Shown: in pieces, positions 32,615-44,841 of the stretch
Layout: every line of letters starts with the position of its first letter
Position numbering within the stretch: position 1 is the stretch's first letter
Assembly: GCA_002749535.1 (NCBI GenBank)
Contig: MZZL01000401.1
Coordinates: 1,245,165 to 1,309,164, forward strand
Origin: Apophysomyces variabilis
Taxonomy: Eukaryota; Mucoromycota; Mucoromycetes; Mucorales; Mucoraceae
Direction: 5' to 3'
Length of the DNA: 64,000 bases
Made by a program: the position numbers and the translations under genes
The notes under the pieces: model-generated
Told to the model about the DNA's origin: nothing
Seen by the model: the letters and a program-made list of their open reading frames with translations, nothing else
Databases searched by the model: none

Positions 32615-35011
32615 TAATGGGTGTTCCTTGGGACTTGAATGTCTGTTTTGGACTTCTTTAATGCGGCGACGTCCTTCCTTATTTGTAACAATCATACCAC
32701 CTGCTTCATACAATTACCATAGTGATTATAATACCCCCTTTTTTTTACATATGATCCAGCTCTTGTAAGTTATATAAATGAGACTCTATAAGGGTGCAAC
32801 ACGTTTGAACTGAGTTGAGTTCAATTTTATGCCTACTGCCATTCTGCGCAAAACAAATAGCCCTCTATAACACTGACAATGTGTTAGTGAAAAAAATCCA
32901 CAGGGGACAATCGATTTCTGTACAAACCTGGTTTTTGTATGCGTCTTTTCCTGATGCCCCCCTCTGATTCCCTGCATTTTCGCGTCTTTTTTCTGTAAAT
33001 CCTTGCTTAACTATTCCTTTCTTCCCTGTAAATCCCTGCCAGTTTACTGTAATTCTGTCACGATCCTTGCTTTTACTCATGCAAATTATAAATTTTCTAC
33101 TCGTGTACTTCCTCACCAGAACCTTTCTTACCACGGTTGCCAACATAACTCCACTAATTGCTCATTTTAAATATACTATCATCTACAAAGTAACTACTAA
33201 CATCCTAGAGACCAGAAATCAACTGCTGTGTCCGTGATTTGGCCCTGCATCTTTAGCAGATAACTGAGCAGGAGGAGAAAAAAAGCGCAATGAACATGCT
33301 GGTCTATTTGACTCAGCCTCGGTATGGCCTCTTCCTTGATAGGACTGAGCGGACTTTTCTCGCTCGCTGTAGCAATCATTGGGCGCATTGTACGACATGA
33401 GCGCGGAATGTTTGCTAATGCCAACCAACTGCAAGTGTGTACTGTCTTTCAGCAATTTAAAACCAGTGACGACAGACGCGTTAAATTAAAAAAAAGTTAG
33501 TTGTGTATTAGCTCACGGGAACATCGCTAACGAGTGAATCGGAAAGGTTATCACGATGTGTAAACTCGGTAGGAAAAATTGTAAGGAAACACCAAGTTTT
33601 GCCAAATCCAGTACTTCCCCGGTGTTTTCATCAAGTCTCTCTCAGTGATGGATACTACAAAATGAACACGTGTCCGCAGAATCGGTATTGTAATGAAGTA
33701 CCTTCTAGCGCGACGTTACAGTTGCCAATGGGGGTATATCAATGTCCGGGAACAGAGGCATAATGTTTGTGAAAGTTTGTTACTCGTAGCTTGCCAATGG
33801 ATTTGCGCCAAAAGCATGGCTGCCTTAAAGCAACAACTGTATCATATCCTCAAAGTGTGCAACAGCGCGATATCCTCTGTAATAGATAAATTAAAGCCGA
33901 CGTTTAAACAATGAACCGTCAATTCGAATGCCGCACTGCCAATAGGTACGACATGTTACCATTTGCAACAAACTCCTCTTTGGTTTTGTAACACACCGAT
34001 TTACACATCGCCTCCATATTAAATGCACATCACCGAGAATCGGATTAGATATTATTAGAGTTTATCACAGTAATTATTGTAAACTCGATCGAAAATTGAA
34101 CACTGAAGATATTGGTTGTTATATGTTAACCATGGAAATAATTATACTCAATTTAAGCAACTAAGAGAAGTCAACAGTAAAAGCAGCTACCTCTTTCTGG
34201 AGAATAAGACTTGATCTTGTTCGACTTTTGCTTTGCCTCTTTTCTGATTTGACTAACCAATTTTCAACAAGCGAGCACACATGTACTTGATCTTGCTCTC
34301 TGTATTTCATGAACTTCTCAGCTTACTCGCTGAAGAATTGATGATTTGCGAGGTTTGCTTTCTAACATTTCCAGCGATCAATGTTTTTATGAAAAAAAAA
34401 GGCTAATTTTCTTTCAAAGAAAGTATGGGATAAAAAGAAAGCGATACGGGCTTTCGTTACAGATAACGGAGTGATACCGACTCAAGTGACCGTTTGATAT
34501 ATAAGATTCTTGGCAGCTACTTACTGCAAATGGAGGCACATTGGCGCCCCATACCACTTGCACAATCTTATCACTGCCTTAGACGTGGTACACACGAGGA
34601 TGCCAACCCTAATGGGCTAGAATTAAAAGCCTGCTTATAATGCATCAGGCACTTGGTGATTTTCGCTTACAAACCAGGCTGTGATTGAGAAAGACATCAT
34701 GACAACCTGCTACGTTCATGAATTTAGGTTGAATAGCACTGGACACTATATTAACCACACCATGTATTAACATGGCTAGCAACCCTGTAGAGACCTGCAG
34801 TGCAACACAGCATTTAAATTCAGATACCATGACATTAACCATTGAGCTGCGCAATGGCTTCGGAAGCCTCAATAGGAAACGCAAGTTTTTTATTGCGTAT
34901 GGCAGGTTTCTGTAAGCATAGGGTAATCATGCAAAATCGTTTATTGTATGTAGATCAGCAAGTTCGTCAATAAATAATAAAGAATAGATGGGAAGACCAG
35001 CTCCTCCGTTC
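32615..35011. other. intergenic, no supported gene
   Basis: 2.4 kb between convergent genes, AT-rich. A minus-strand frame at 34,645-34,884 has no recognisable motif. No splice chains or RNA signals were found. Confidence 0.45.
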
Positions 35012-36577
35012 TTAAGCATCATTGGTCACTCCTTCAATGATACCAATAGAAATATTGTAGTACCTAAGATGCTACAGTTAGCAAGGGCGGCTTTTTATAA
35101 ATTACATGCGGGTAACTTACTTTAAGTGGTCGTTCCAGTTAGTGAACGGAACAATAGAGTTAGAACAGCTATCTGTTTCAAGTTCGCTCTCGCAGATCTC
35201 TGTTATACCATAGAATTCATGATCAACAAAAAGATTCCTTTATCGAAACCAAATGTAGCGTTACTTACGGACAACGTCTTTGCTGTCATTAATCCAGAAT
35301 TCAAGGCCAGGATGAAGGTATCCAGCGGCCTGAGGGGGCATATGTGGAACGACTAGAGATGATTGAAAAATTAGAAGATAAGGAATGAGGGGGAAAAGCG
35401 ACGGTTACATACCATCACGGTTATGGACTGAACGCAACCACTGAATACCGGTTCCTACAGCGTAATATGCGAAATCGGGGTTACCGACACGGGGTCCACC
35501 TGTTTCAACGTAATGATTAGTGAATAGGCGTGATGCATAACCTTTTTCGAGGCTTACCGTAGGTGAAAAGGTGCAAGTTCTTGTTGTTCAAACGTGGCTC
35601 ACGTTGGTATAAATCCAAAACACCCAAGACAGCAAGAGCACCACCGAGAGAATGGCTAGAATAAGGTCATATGTTGTTAGAAATAAAGAGTATACACAGT
35701 TATCTCTAGTTTAAATTTACCCAGCAACAATGACTTCGTAGTCAGGATGTTCATCCAACTGCTGTTGAACTAAGGTGATGACCTTCTTGGAAACTACTTG
35801 GTAAGATTTGTAGAACCCAGCGTGGACTTTTGCACCCTTGACGGGAGGATAATTGATGGGAATAAAGGTGAAATCCTGTAAGTAAAAAAGAAGAAGCCTG
35901 TATAAGCCATCTAATTTCACCATTTTCTTTTTTCCCTTTCGTATGTGAAAGCGTTTGTAGCAGTTTACTTACAGCAAGCCAGTTGACAGTGGATACAGTG
36001 CCTGTTAATTGAATGAGCATACGTTTAGCCAGCCTGTTGCAAAAAGAACCTCCTAATGGGAACAAAAAAGAAACAAACCTCTGAAAACCACGTAGATCTG
36101 CTTCTTCTTTTCGCTACGAGCAATGTAGCCATTGGTATCAAGGAGGGCGGAATCGAACGTCGTGATCAGCTTGACATCCTTTCCTGTCTTGTCACAGTTG
36201 GCACATTTCCATTCGCCACCAGGGATGACCGAGGTATAGTACGAGTCAGAGCAGAGATAGGTGAAATAAGAAAGATCCTTGATCTGGTCCGCAGTGGCGA
36301 TAGAAATGGTGGTACGCTTCGACTTGCTAGGAATATAGCGAGGACCGTCAGTGGCATTCAAAGCCATGCCAGCCTTTTGTTCTACATCCTTTGGAAGCGG
36401 TCCATTGTGAGCAATGGCTCTTTGCTCTGCCTTGAGGTCGACATGAGCAGGCTTCGAAACAATTCGGGTACGCTCAGGGATAATAGGCGGCAGAGCATCG
36501 GCAGACTCGACCGGCGCAGCGCTTGAACAGGCAAAAAGACCTACTAGGGCAACAGACAGCAAGAACGGGGTCTTCAT
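35012..36577 (-). CDS. secreted class-3 lipase (Rhizomucor/Rhizopus type)
   Basis: Eight exons (36079-36577, 35973-36001, 35721-35875, 35558-35655, 35413-35499, 35269-35352, 35121-35199, 35012-35063) give 360 aa. A signal peptide (MKTPFLLSVALVGLFACSSA) is followed by a propeptide of about 70 residues, then the mature alpha/beta-hydrolase. The nucleophile elbow GHSLGGA holds Ser230, HNRDVVPH holds Asp289, and NDHLKYY holds His342. The spacing of 59 and 53 residues nearly matches the Rhizomucor miehei enzyme. VVFRGT and YPPVKGAKVHAGFY correspond to the oxyanion and lid-proximal blocks. The enzyme hydrolyses triacylglycerols outside the cell. Exon 2 is a 29-nt microexon. The C-terminus (IGIIEGVTNDA) is longer than in the classical enzymes. 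Confidence 0.95.
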
Positions 36578-37598
36578 TTTGCGCGAACGGCTAATTCTTT
36601 CGCAGTACAAGAGTACGATTGAATTAGCCAAGATTTTCTATTGCTTTATATACCAATGTAGGGACGAAAATGCGCTCCATCGCCGCTTAGATACTTTAGC
36701 GCCAAATAGCCATAGATTGTCGGCCTTTTTGCTATTGCAGTTTGTTGCACGATCGACATGTGAAGAAAAGCTCGTCGTTTCTTGGTACGCTGTGAATGAA
36801 AATAAGATATAAAAATTAAGCTTTATGTGTTGCAATTCTAAAATAATCAAAAGCATGGAAGAGTTATCGGGCTGGTATATGTTGCTTATTTTACTGACTT
36901 GTTGCCTATAAAAGGCATTGATGAATGTTTGCTTGTACTACCGGGATCATCAGGGACAAATGGGGATGGCCGATCATTGGATCAGCTGGGTCTGCGTTTT
37001 TCTTTCAAGACACTGGGAACTTGACAGAAAAACAGAGATTGCCGAGCTAAAAAAGAAAAAAGACAAATTGTACAGGATAGGTTATTTTGGCTCCTCTACA
37101 TTTTCGTCGTTTTCGCTAATAGTCCAATTGGGTCTGGAGGAGTGACTTCTTCTTTCCCCATAATGCCCAAAATCCTGGGGCATGTCGTACATGGCGCCAT
37201 TCTTCCCATGGACGCGTCTGTATCAAATCATTCTGTCATCCACAATTACATCTTGAATATTTTTCCCTTTTTTGCTTACGGGATATTCTAGCCGTCGGGA
37301 ATTAACAGCGGAGACATAAGTGAACAATATGTCCAAACTAATCCCACGCGACGTCATAAACTTAGTTCTGTGTATAGTTTATTTGGAATGCTTCACGTTT
37401 TTGTCTGACATATTGTGCATAGCACCGAATTTCATCTTTCCGATATGATAGCATTCAGCCATCAGATATATGCGTGCTAGTGTATATGTGTCACTGCGCG
37501 CTAAGCCCCAAGGACAAGAATCAGTTCCTTTTTCTTTTTCTTTTTCTTTTTTTATTATTATTATTATTTTCAACGCCTATAGTATTAATTCATATTAA
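36578..37598. other. intergenic
   Basis: Lipase upstream region and the 3' flank of the next minus-strand gene. No supported gene. An (TTTTTC)n/(TTA)n stretch lies near 37,528-37,569. Confidence 0.5.
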
Positions 37599-39019
37599 TC
37601 ATTCATCGTATGTAAGTACTACATCTCCCACAACAGTTGTTAAATTGATTTTCCTTCCTTTGACTTCCTCGTCGCCATAGTAGCCAGCAATGTACCGTCC
37701 GAAAGTCGAGTTCTTCTTGATATGAATCTTCTCTGGATTTGTCTGAGATTCGACCTTGATCTTTCCGAGCACTGTCGTCAGATTGAAGCGGCTTTCGTAG
37801 GACGCAGGCTAAAAATTTTTACAGTTCAATGAGTGAAAAAAAAAGTTTTACCAACTGGGAAGCTTATTTTAGTTGCTCTTACCACTTGAAGTTCAACTGC
37901 GCCATTAGCAGTAGCAATGTCAATAGCAGACACTTCATCTGCCACGTTGTTGACAAAGATATTCACATCCCCGTTTGCTGTACTTGCCGCAAGATTGCCC
38001 AGGAGCGAACCCACTGTTCCTTGGATAACCCCACTGGCAGTAGCAAACGCAGTTTTTGCAGTGGTGAGATCCTATGGAAAAGACAGGTTCATTTTTGGTT
38101 AAAGGAGGAATATAGGGGAGGAAAAAAAGGGGATAGCTTACGTGGACAATGATGTTCCCTTTGGCCGTAGCAAGAGCCAGTGCTTTGCTGAACTCTAGCC
38201 CATGTTGAACAGTAATGTCATTGTTAAGAACATGAATGTCGAGGCTAGTCAAGGAGTCTATTGAAGGCAACTGAACTACAATATCCAGTAGGATGCATAG
38301 TGGATGATGTTTGTTCTTGTCATACTGAAAATGAGCGAATTGGTTATATTCAGCCAACAATGGAATGGATTTTTCTTTTCTTTTAGTTACCTTGATTTTA
38401 ATATCCCAGACACCTTCGGATGATTCTTCTTGCTCAATCCAGATTCTATCCTGATCTTTTTCATCCTCTACTTTAATATCCAGCTGAACTGTTACATGGT
38501 CAACTGCATCGGTTTGGATGACCCGAACGTTGCCAGTCTACACAGGTTCATACGATATTAGTTCGGCTATGACAGAAAAACGGAAGGCAAAGATGAACTA
38601 CCTCTGTAATGGATAGGCCAGCATGCTGCTTTTGTTTGATGCGAAGACCTTTGTAAGCTTCGGGAACTTCGATAATAGAAGGGCCCGACCATGGAATAGT
38701 TGGTTGGCCACAAACATGCTACAGTGAATGCAAAAAATAAAGTATTACATGAATTTTGTTGGTTTTCTTACACGGCATAAAAATGATATGTTTGTGTGTT
38801 TACCTTAGCGTGACCAATCTCGGCAGTCTGGAAGTTGATCGGCCCGCAAGAAGAGATCCAGTATGGGTGACTTAAGGCGATGATGGAAAGAAAACCAAAG
38901 AGCATCCACCACTTCTTCTGAGAAGATGACGAGTGTGTCTTCAGGTTATAGCAACGACATGCATTGGGACACAAAGGTTGTTTTTCACCGTTGTACATCG
39001 GAAGTTCAAGGTTTGACAT
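37599..39019 (-). CDS. membrane-anchored protein with DUF4097-like beta-repeat region
   Basis: Six exons (38804-39019, 38602-38718, 38391-38537, 38142-38324, 37883-38071, 37599-37808) give 353 aa. All five introns are in phase 0. The N-terminus is cytoplasmic and Cys-rich (LCPNACRCYNLK), followed by one signal-anchor helix (WWMLFGFLSIIALSHPYWI). The outer part consists of repeating beta units (TGNVRVIQTD, TAKGNIIVH, TANGDVNIFV, TANGAVELQV, VLGKIKVES, VVGDVVLTY) of the kind found in DUF4097/adhesin-like beta-solenoids. The function is unknown; a cell-surface or secretory-pathway scaffold is plausible. The gene family is widespread in Mucoromycota as far as I recall, but the name cannot be given with confidence. 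Confidence 0.75.
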
Positions 39020-39725
39020 TGTTTGTATGAGGAAAGGGGGTATGAGTAAACTGTAAAGCTGAAGATTGATAGGTCTGCATTGATCACTCTTCCCTTTATA
39101 TACTGATTTAGGAAGGAAAGGAAAAATTTCGTCCATTCTTGGCGCTTGGATCCTTGTCAGGCTTGGCTTTTGCGTCCTTGGCTCGACCAATTTTGGATAT
39201 CCATGGTGATACAGGTACGACACTACTTGGAAACAAGACAAGGAAGACCCGGAACCGTAACAAAATCCGAAAAGTCAGAATAGGCTAAAAAGCAGTCTAT
39301 TTGGCCAGAGTAAGAGAAGACTTCCTTTGAAACAACGAGGTGATGAAACTGATGGAAACTTAGGGGTTGAAGACCAAGGCCTAAAGAGTATACTGACGTA
39401 TATATATATATATATATATTTGTACTATGTATCTTTTTTTTTCTTTCCTCTCCTCTCAAACCTCCTTGTTACGTAAACAAGTCTAAGTTTCCGTTTTCAC
39501 ATTGTATAGACGTACATTGTGCATACGTCCTTTTGATTACTTTAATTCCAAACACTTTATGATTTCTGCCTGTCGGAGGATATTTTTACCCAGAATGGCT
39601 GTAAAGCAAAAAAAAAAAACCTGATTTTCATGCTTTTTTTTTTTTTTTTTGTCTCTTATATTTATTACTACTAGTACTATACTACTACTATCTCTCTTTT
39701 TCCTTTTCTTCCTATTTCTCCTACT
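39020..39725. other. promoter region with TA repeat and pyrimidine tracts
   Basis: Divergent promoter between the beta-repeat protein and MON1. It holds a TA microsatellite at 39,399-39,419, a 17-nt T run near 39,634-39,650 and a CT-rich leader that ends at the MON1 ATG. Confidence 0.5.
39399..39419. repeat. (TA)n microsatellite
   Basis: About ten uninterrupted TA units in the intergenic region upstream of MON1. Confidence 0.8.
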
Positions 39726-41898
39726 ATGCAAGATCCCGTGGACATTCTACCAGAAGCAAGTCCGAGTAGCTCAACTTCCGATAACACCTCGTTAGCCGGT
39801 GCACCGTCATCCTATGAATCCAGTTACTCTTCGAACTCCAATATGAGTGATCCCGTAAAAAGTTACAACAAATTAAGACGACAAGGTTCTCGCAGCTCCA
39901 TTCTCGCAGCAGCTGGAAATAAACGAATACAATCAAAACATGGCAAGTAGGCAAAAAAAAAAGAGATGAAATAACCCCAACCCCTCATTACAAACCACTC
40001 ATGGGATCTTATTTCGAAACAAAACAAAAAAGAACTGAGCACGTCAAACTGGGTACAACACAAAAAACATTTCTTTATCTTAAGCAGTGCGGGGAAACCT
40101 GTCTGGACAAGGTAAACACAAGTTTTTGTTTATTAGAACAAGCGAGCTATAAGATTTATCAACACATATGCAACAGATACGGTGATGAGTCACGGATATC
40201 CTCTTTGATGGGAGTCATTCAGGCAATCATCTCCTTCTTCCAAGACGGCGACGATACGATCAAGTATGTGCTCCTTCCTTTTCTTTTCTTTTGCACGGAG
40301 TCCTAATCATTCTGGACGTTATAGATCCATCAACGCTGGTCATCACAAGTTTGTCTTTGTACTAAAGGAACCCTTGTATTTTGTGGCTGTCTCAAGGACA
40401 GGAGAATCCGATGTCCAGGTAAGAAAAGTAAAAGTAAAACAAAATTGACATGGATGGTTTATGATAAGTCCTTCTGATGCGTGATATTATTAGCTTCGCG
40501 ATCAATTATTATACTTGCAAAATCAAATCCTAAGTGTCCTCACGAGCGTCCAGCTGACGCGCATCTTTGAACAGCGCGTGAACTTTGACTTGAGACGGTT
40601 ACTGGGAGGTGAATATTGCGTGTGCGTGCATCTATCTATTTCCAACTTGGCTGATACCTCCCTTCTTATTCGACCCAATTGTAGGCACTGAAGTTTTCCT
40701 GGACAGTCTTGCGACCTTGTTTAATAATGATCACAGTTTCATGCTAAGTGCACTGCAGTGTCTCCGATTAAGCAGATCGGTTCGCGATCAAGCTGGTTCC
40801 ATATTATCCAATGGAAGGGTTAAAGTGAGTGAAATCAATTCGGATTCAGTTTGATTGTTTATGCTTGTTAATGATCATGATGCTGATCTCGCTGTAAGAA
40901 TTTACTTTATGCGATGGTTGTGGCCAAAGGAAGGCTGGTGACCTTACTGCGACCGAGGAAACATTCTTTGCATCCATCAGGTAACGACAGAGAAAATGAT
41001 GGTCAAGCTTATTGTGAGAGAAAGATACTGAATGGTTGACCTTTGTAGATCTTCATTTATTATTCAATATGCTAACGGGTTCTACCACTTTCCATACTGC
41101 GGAGTCTTGGACGCCACTTTGTCTGCCAAAATTCAATTCGAAAGGATTCCTGCATGCATATATTTGTTATATAGAAAGAGAAATTTCGGTTGTAATGATC
41201 AGTACAGATAAGGACAGCTTTTTCGACCTTAGTGAGTGGAAATCTTCGATTGTTGAGGTTAGTATCAACAAAAAAAGGAGGATAATGAAGAGGAGCTGAC
41301 AAGGTAGGCAGGCCATGCGGAAACAGTCTGTGTTGCAGAGTATTGAAAAAGCTTCGGAGCGAATCTATGTTACGGGTAAGATTCCCAAGAATGGATAAAG
41401 GCAGAGACATAAACCATTGGACGTAGAGGACACTGGGGTCCCTGCGCTGCTCCATTTCTTGTACAAATCCAAAATTCATGTGCAGTTCACATGTCCAGAT
41501 TTCTGTGGGCCATATAGCAAAGACGGAAATCGGCGAAGGTTTGCGTGATATGTGCATCAGGGTCCATTTTATTTACGACATGCATCGTTCCGCCTCTTTA
41601 GGTTATACCGACTTTATCAGCATGTCTATGATCGCATGCATTCAAGAGCACGGCCATTGAAATTATATTACCATAACAGTGACAAGGAGATTATTTTGGG
41701 ATGGGTAAGAGATCACGTTAAGAACACATAACGTCTGTGTCACTAAGTCATTCATAGATCACTTCATCCTTCGAGCTTTACGTTGTTTTTGGAGCTTCAA
41801 CCCCAAAATCCACTATTATTTCAAGCTCCAACCAACTTTTACGATGGATTAAGAAAAACGAAGAGACGCTATTTATTTTAAATTCTCCAGTCTTCTAA
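39726..41898 (+). CDS. MON1: vacuolar fusion protein Mon1
   Basis: Twelve exons give about 480 aa: 39726-39942, 40033-40111, 40177-40263, 40325-40418, 40494-40608, 40685-40824, 40899-40980, 41049-41257, 41312-41375, 41427-41538, 41602-41704, 41758-41898. A Ser-rich N-terminus precedes the longin-type core with [35 protein letters not shown] and [16 protein letters not shown], then [17 protein letters not shown] and a C-terminus with [12 protein letters not shown] and [10 protein letters not shown]. These are diagnostic for Mon1, which with Ccz1 forms the guanine-exchange factor that loads the Rab7 protein Ypt7 on late endosomes. The first intron is ambiguous: a GC donor (GCAAGT at 39943) with acceptor before 40033, or a GT donor at 39947 with acceptor before 40040. 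Both keep the frame. Confidence 0.92.
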
Positions 41899-41899
41899 T

Positions 41900-42913
41900 C
41901 TAGAACTTCTCATCTCCCTCCTCCTTTTCTCGAAGGTTCATGATCTCCAATTGACCTTTTCCTTTCGTCTCGTTGGTCAGCAGATCATTAATCACACGGT
42001 ATTGACCAGGATCAGCAAGTGCAATCTAAAAAAAAAGCAATAAAAAACAGCAAAGCCCGGGTATAAGCTCTCTAGACACAAAGAACGCAACGCGTCTCTT
42101 ACCAATTCGTATTCAGATGATTCAAAATCTTCATCTTCAACCGACGTAATCAACGGAATCAGTTTCTCTCGCAACTTTTTCGTTTCCTTTGTTTGTGCCA
42201 ATGTGATGCGTAGTCTCATTTGTGCACGTTGAATCGGTAAGAGCTGTTTCTCTTGCAATTGTTTGATCACATCAAGTGCTTGCGATTTTGAACTTCGTTT
42301 CGGGTTAACGCTAAGGTGGAGATCCTGCATGGCTTTTTCGATCATGGTGACGGTATAAGGTCGTTTCGTATGTGGGTTGACACATTGATCTGTGACGATA
42401 TTAGCGATATCTTTCCACATCGACTCCAACTGATTTGATCTTTCTTTTTCGGCCACTTGGAGTTCTCCTTTCTTTAGAATCTAATACCCTTCCAAATTCA
42501 ATACATGGCTATGTAAAACCAAGCACTCTTTTTGCTATATTTACTTCTTGAATCACTTTATCAACTTCGTCTGTATTGAAACATTTCTCCAAGTCCGTTT
42601 TGCTGGCAACTTGACCTTTGGAAACGTTTAGAAAGACGCTGTGAATTTGAAGAACTTCGTCAAGATCTGTTTCTCTAATTGAGTTGGTTAATCATCGCCG
42701 AGTCCTCACACCACGTACAATAGCCCTACACATTCGATCGCCATTCAAGTACTTTGTTTTTATAACATGCCAATTCAAAACGTTTACCGCCTTTGCGTAA
42801 TCGCACGATGGACACGTTGGTCAGTCTATCGACAATTCGTATAAGCAACCCTAAACTAGTGCCGTATTCCGTGGTACTTGCTTGATCTGTGTATTAGGCT
42901 GCTTAATGACCAT
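41900..42913 (-). CDS. SDO1: ribosome maturation protein SBDS/Sdo1
   Basis: Five exons (42882-42913, 42730-42825, 42545-42674, 42103-42480, 41900-42025) give 253 aa, the usual family length. The start [20 protein letters not shown] aligns directly with the conserved N-terminus of Sdo1/SBDS, and [20 protein letters not shown] is the core of the first (FYSH) domain. The second domain holds [18 protein letters not shown]. Sdo1/SBDS works with the EFL1 GTPase to release eIF6/Tif6 from pre-60S subunits. Exon 1 ends in ATCAA followed by GCAAGT, so the first intron (42826-42881) is a GC-AG intron; no GT alternative restores this strongly conserved peptide. Its stop codon lies one base from the MON1 stop on the other strand. 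Confidence 0.97.
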
Positions 42914-44841
42914 GGCGATGACTGTATAGAGTGTGCAATGGTAAAGCCTTTTTTTTTTCTCGTTTAGGACCGCAGCAGACCCAGTCACATACAGGTGAAG
43001 TTCGAAAGTGGATTCCTGCCGCATATGGAAATGTTTTTCTGCGTTATATGGCACTCAGCATTCTGACTACTCATTTTCCGAGTAAAATAGGGTATATTCT
43101 GAAGGACAGGAAGCCCATTGCTTATTCCATATTAACCCTATTGAACTGTATGCGCATATCATTATAGATTTCCGGTAGCTTTCACATAATAGCAGTTGCA
43201 TTGTCTTGTGTATTTGGTTATTTAGATATTAGATATTAAACATTGAAACGCTAATCCATTGCTAATCCTCTTCTTCATTGGTTTGCTATATCTTCGAATT
43301 TCTTGTGTGCATTTCTTAAGTCTTCCTTTAATAATCTTTCTGTTTCAGTTTACTACTTCTTTCTTCTAACCAAAATATTGCTATGACGATAATAAGAAAA
43401 ACTCGCATCACCGTTTTCATTCCTTCTCCAGATGAATGACGAAGAAAAGATACAAATGTACATATTAGTAACAACGGTCTTTATAACGACAATGAAAGCT
43501 TCGGTTAAGGATCAATCAGCGCATTCGGTAGCTGGTTGATAACTGTAGCGTTTTTCTTCACGAGCACATGAAGAACACGGTTTTATGCATAATCTCATTA
43601 TTTATGACCAGGATTAGAGTGAGTAAAGAATAATTTCTCAGCTGATTCTGTGCAACAAGCTTCTGTTCCAACCGTTTCTAACGCAACCTATTTTATGATC
43701 GAGGTATAAAATACCCAAACAATGTATATTCTTTTCAAAGCTCAGTATGCCTTTCATATCAATGATCTCTCAATAGCCAAGGCTTCAATTATCCCATTCC
43801 TCTCTCATTTAGTTGTTCCACGAAGTAAACAACTGTTTAATATAGATACTATAATCTAGCTGATAAAAATGTAATCAAGAAGTCTTATTTTTTGTTTGAT
43901 TTTATAAATTTTCATTCTTATATTAGATCCGTTACAAACACTTTAAAGACACTGCAGAATAATTCTTAAATATTATTTCACCCTTGTTTCTCTTTACTTC
44001 ATATCGATAAACGTACCAAGTCTTGGAAATCTCCAATGACAACAAAGATAAGTGAGCCGATGAAGATGGTTCTGGCACCATATCGATCGCCCTCATCTTA
44101 ACCATGTCCTCCCCGCTACCCAGGTTTGGGGATGTCCTCTTCCTGTGCCCATCACTAAACGAACGACACCTTACGTATTCTATCCCTTTTCTTTTACTCT
44201 TTGTTATGGCACCGATTTCACAATGAAATGAATAGAGAAAGCGTTATGTCTGTTTTCAACAATACAGCATTTACAAAGGAGGAAACAACATCCATTTTGA
44301 ACCATGCATCCTCTATTTCTGAAAACCGTAGTCGTTCTTGTTTCTATTCCTTTCCACAGCCGGTTATCGGGCCTTTTTTACTCCAGCTGAATAAATGAGT
44401 TACTCTATGGTATGAACGGATGACAAGGAAAATCAGTTTTGAAATCGGAAGAGACTGTTTATTATCCAATTAGACAAAGCAGGGACACGTAGTTGTATGC
44501 AACATCTCTTTCTGTGCCTACATATAGAGATGTTTGTAGAAGGACAGTCATTTAGTAAGCAGACACTTTGTCCTGTAGTATCACTACAAATATCAAGCCC
44601 TCAAAGAGAAATGGGTAAAATCTAAGGTATATACGAGGCATTCAAGGGGAAAGGGGGATAAGCATCGTGCCCCACACGGCGTGGGATTTTGGGAGTCAGA
44701 AGTTGCCTAATACGGTAGGCCGCGCAATTTCGTTCTGGAAGGATCTTGCTAATCCATATTCTTTAAATAGCGGTTTAAGCTCAAAGAACCGGTTGTTCAA
44801 CAAACATACATCCTTTTACTTTTTCTCTTTTTACCTTTACT
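42914..44841. other. intergenic, no supported gene
   Basis: 1.9 kb of AT-rich sequence between the SDO1 start and the MAPEG gene. Short frames at 42,931-43,167 and 44,201-44,398 have no motifs. Confidence 0.5.

Noticed and set aside
36056..36526. 156-codon plus-strand ORF opposite the lipase
   Set aside because: Antisense to the lipase signal, propeptide and first exon, which are well supported.
41072..41557. 161-codon minus-strand ORF within MON1
   Set aside because: Shadow of MON1 exons 8-10, which carry diagnostic Mon1 motifs.
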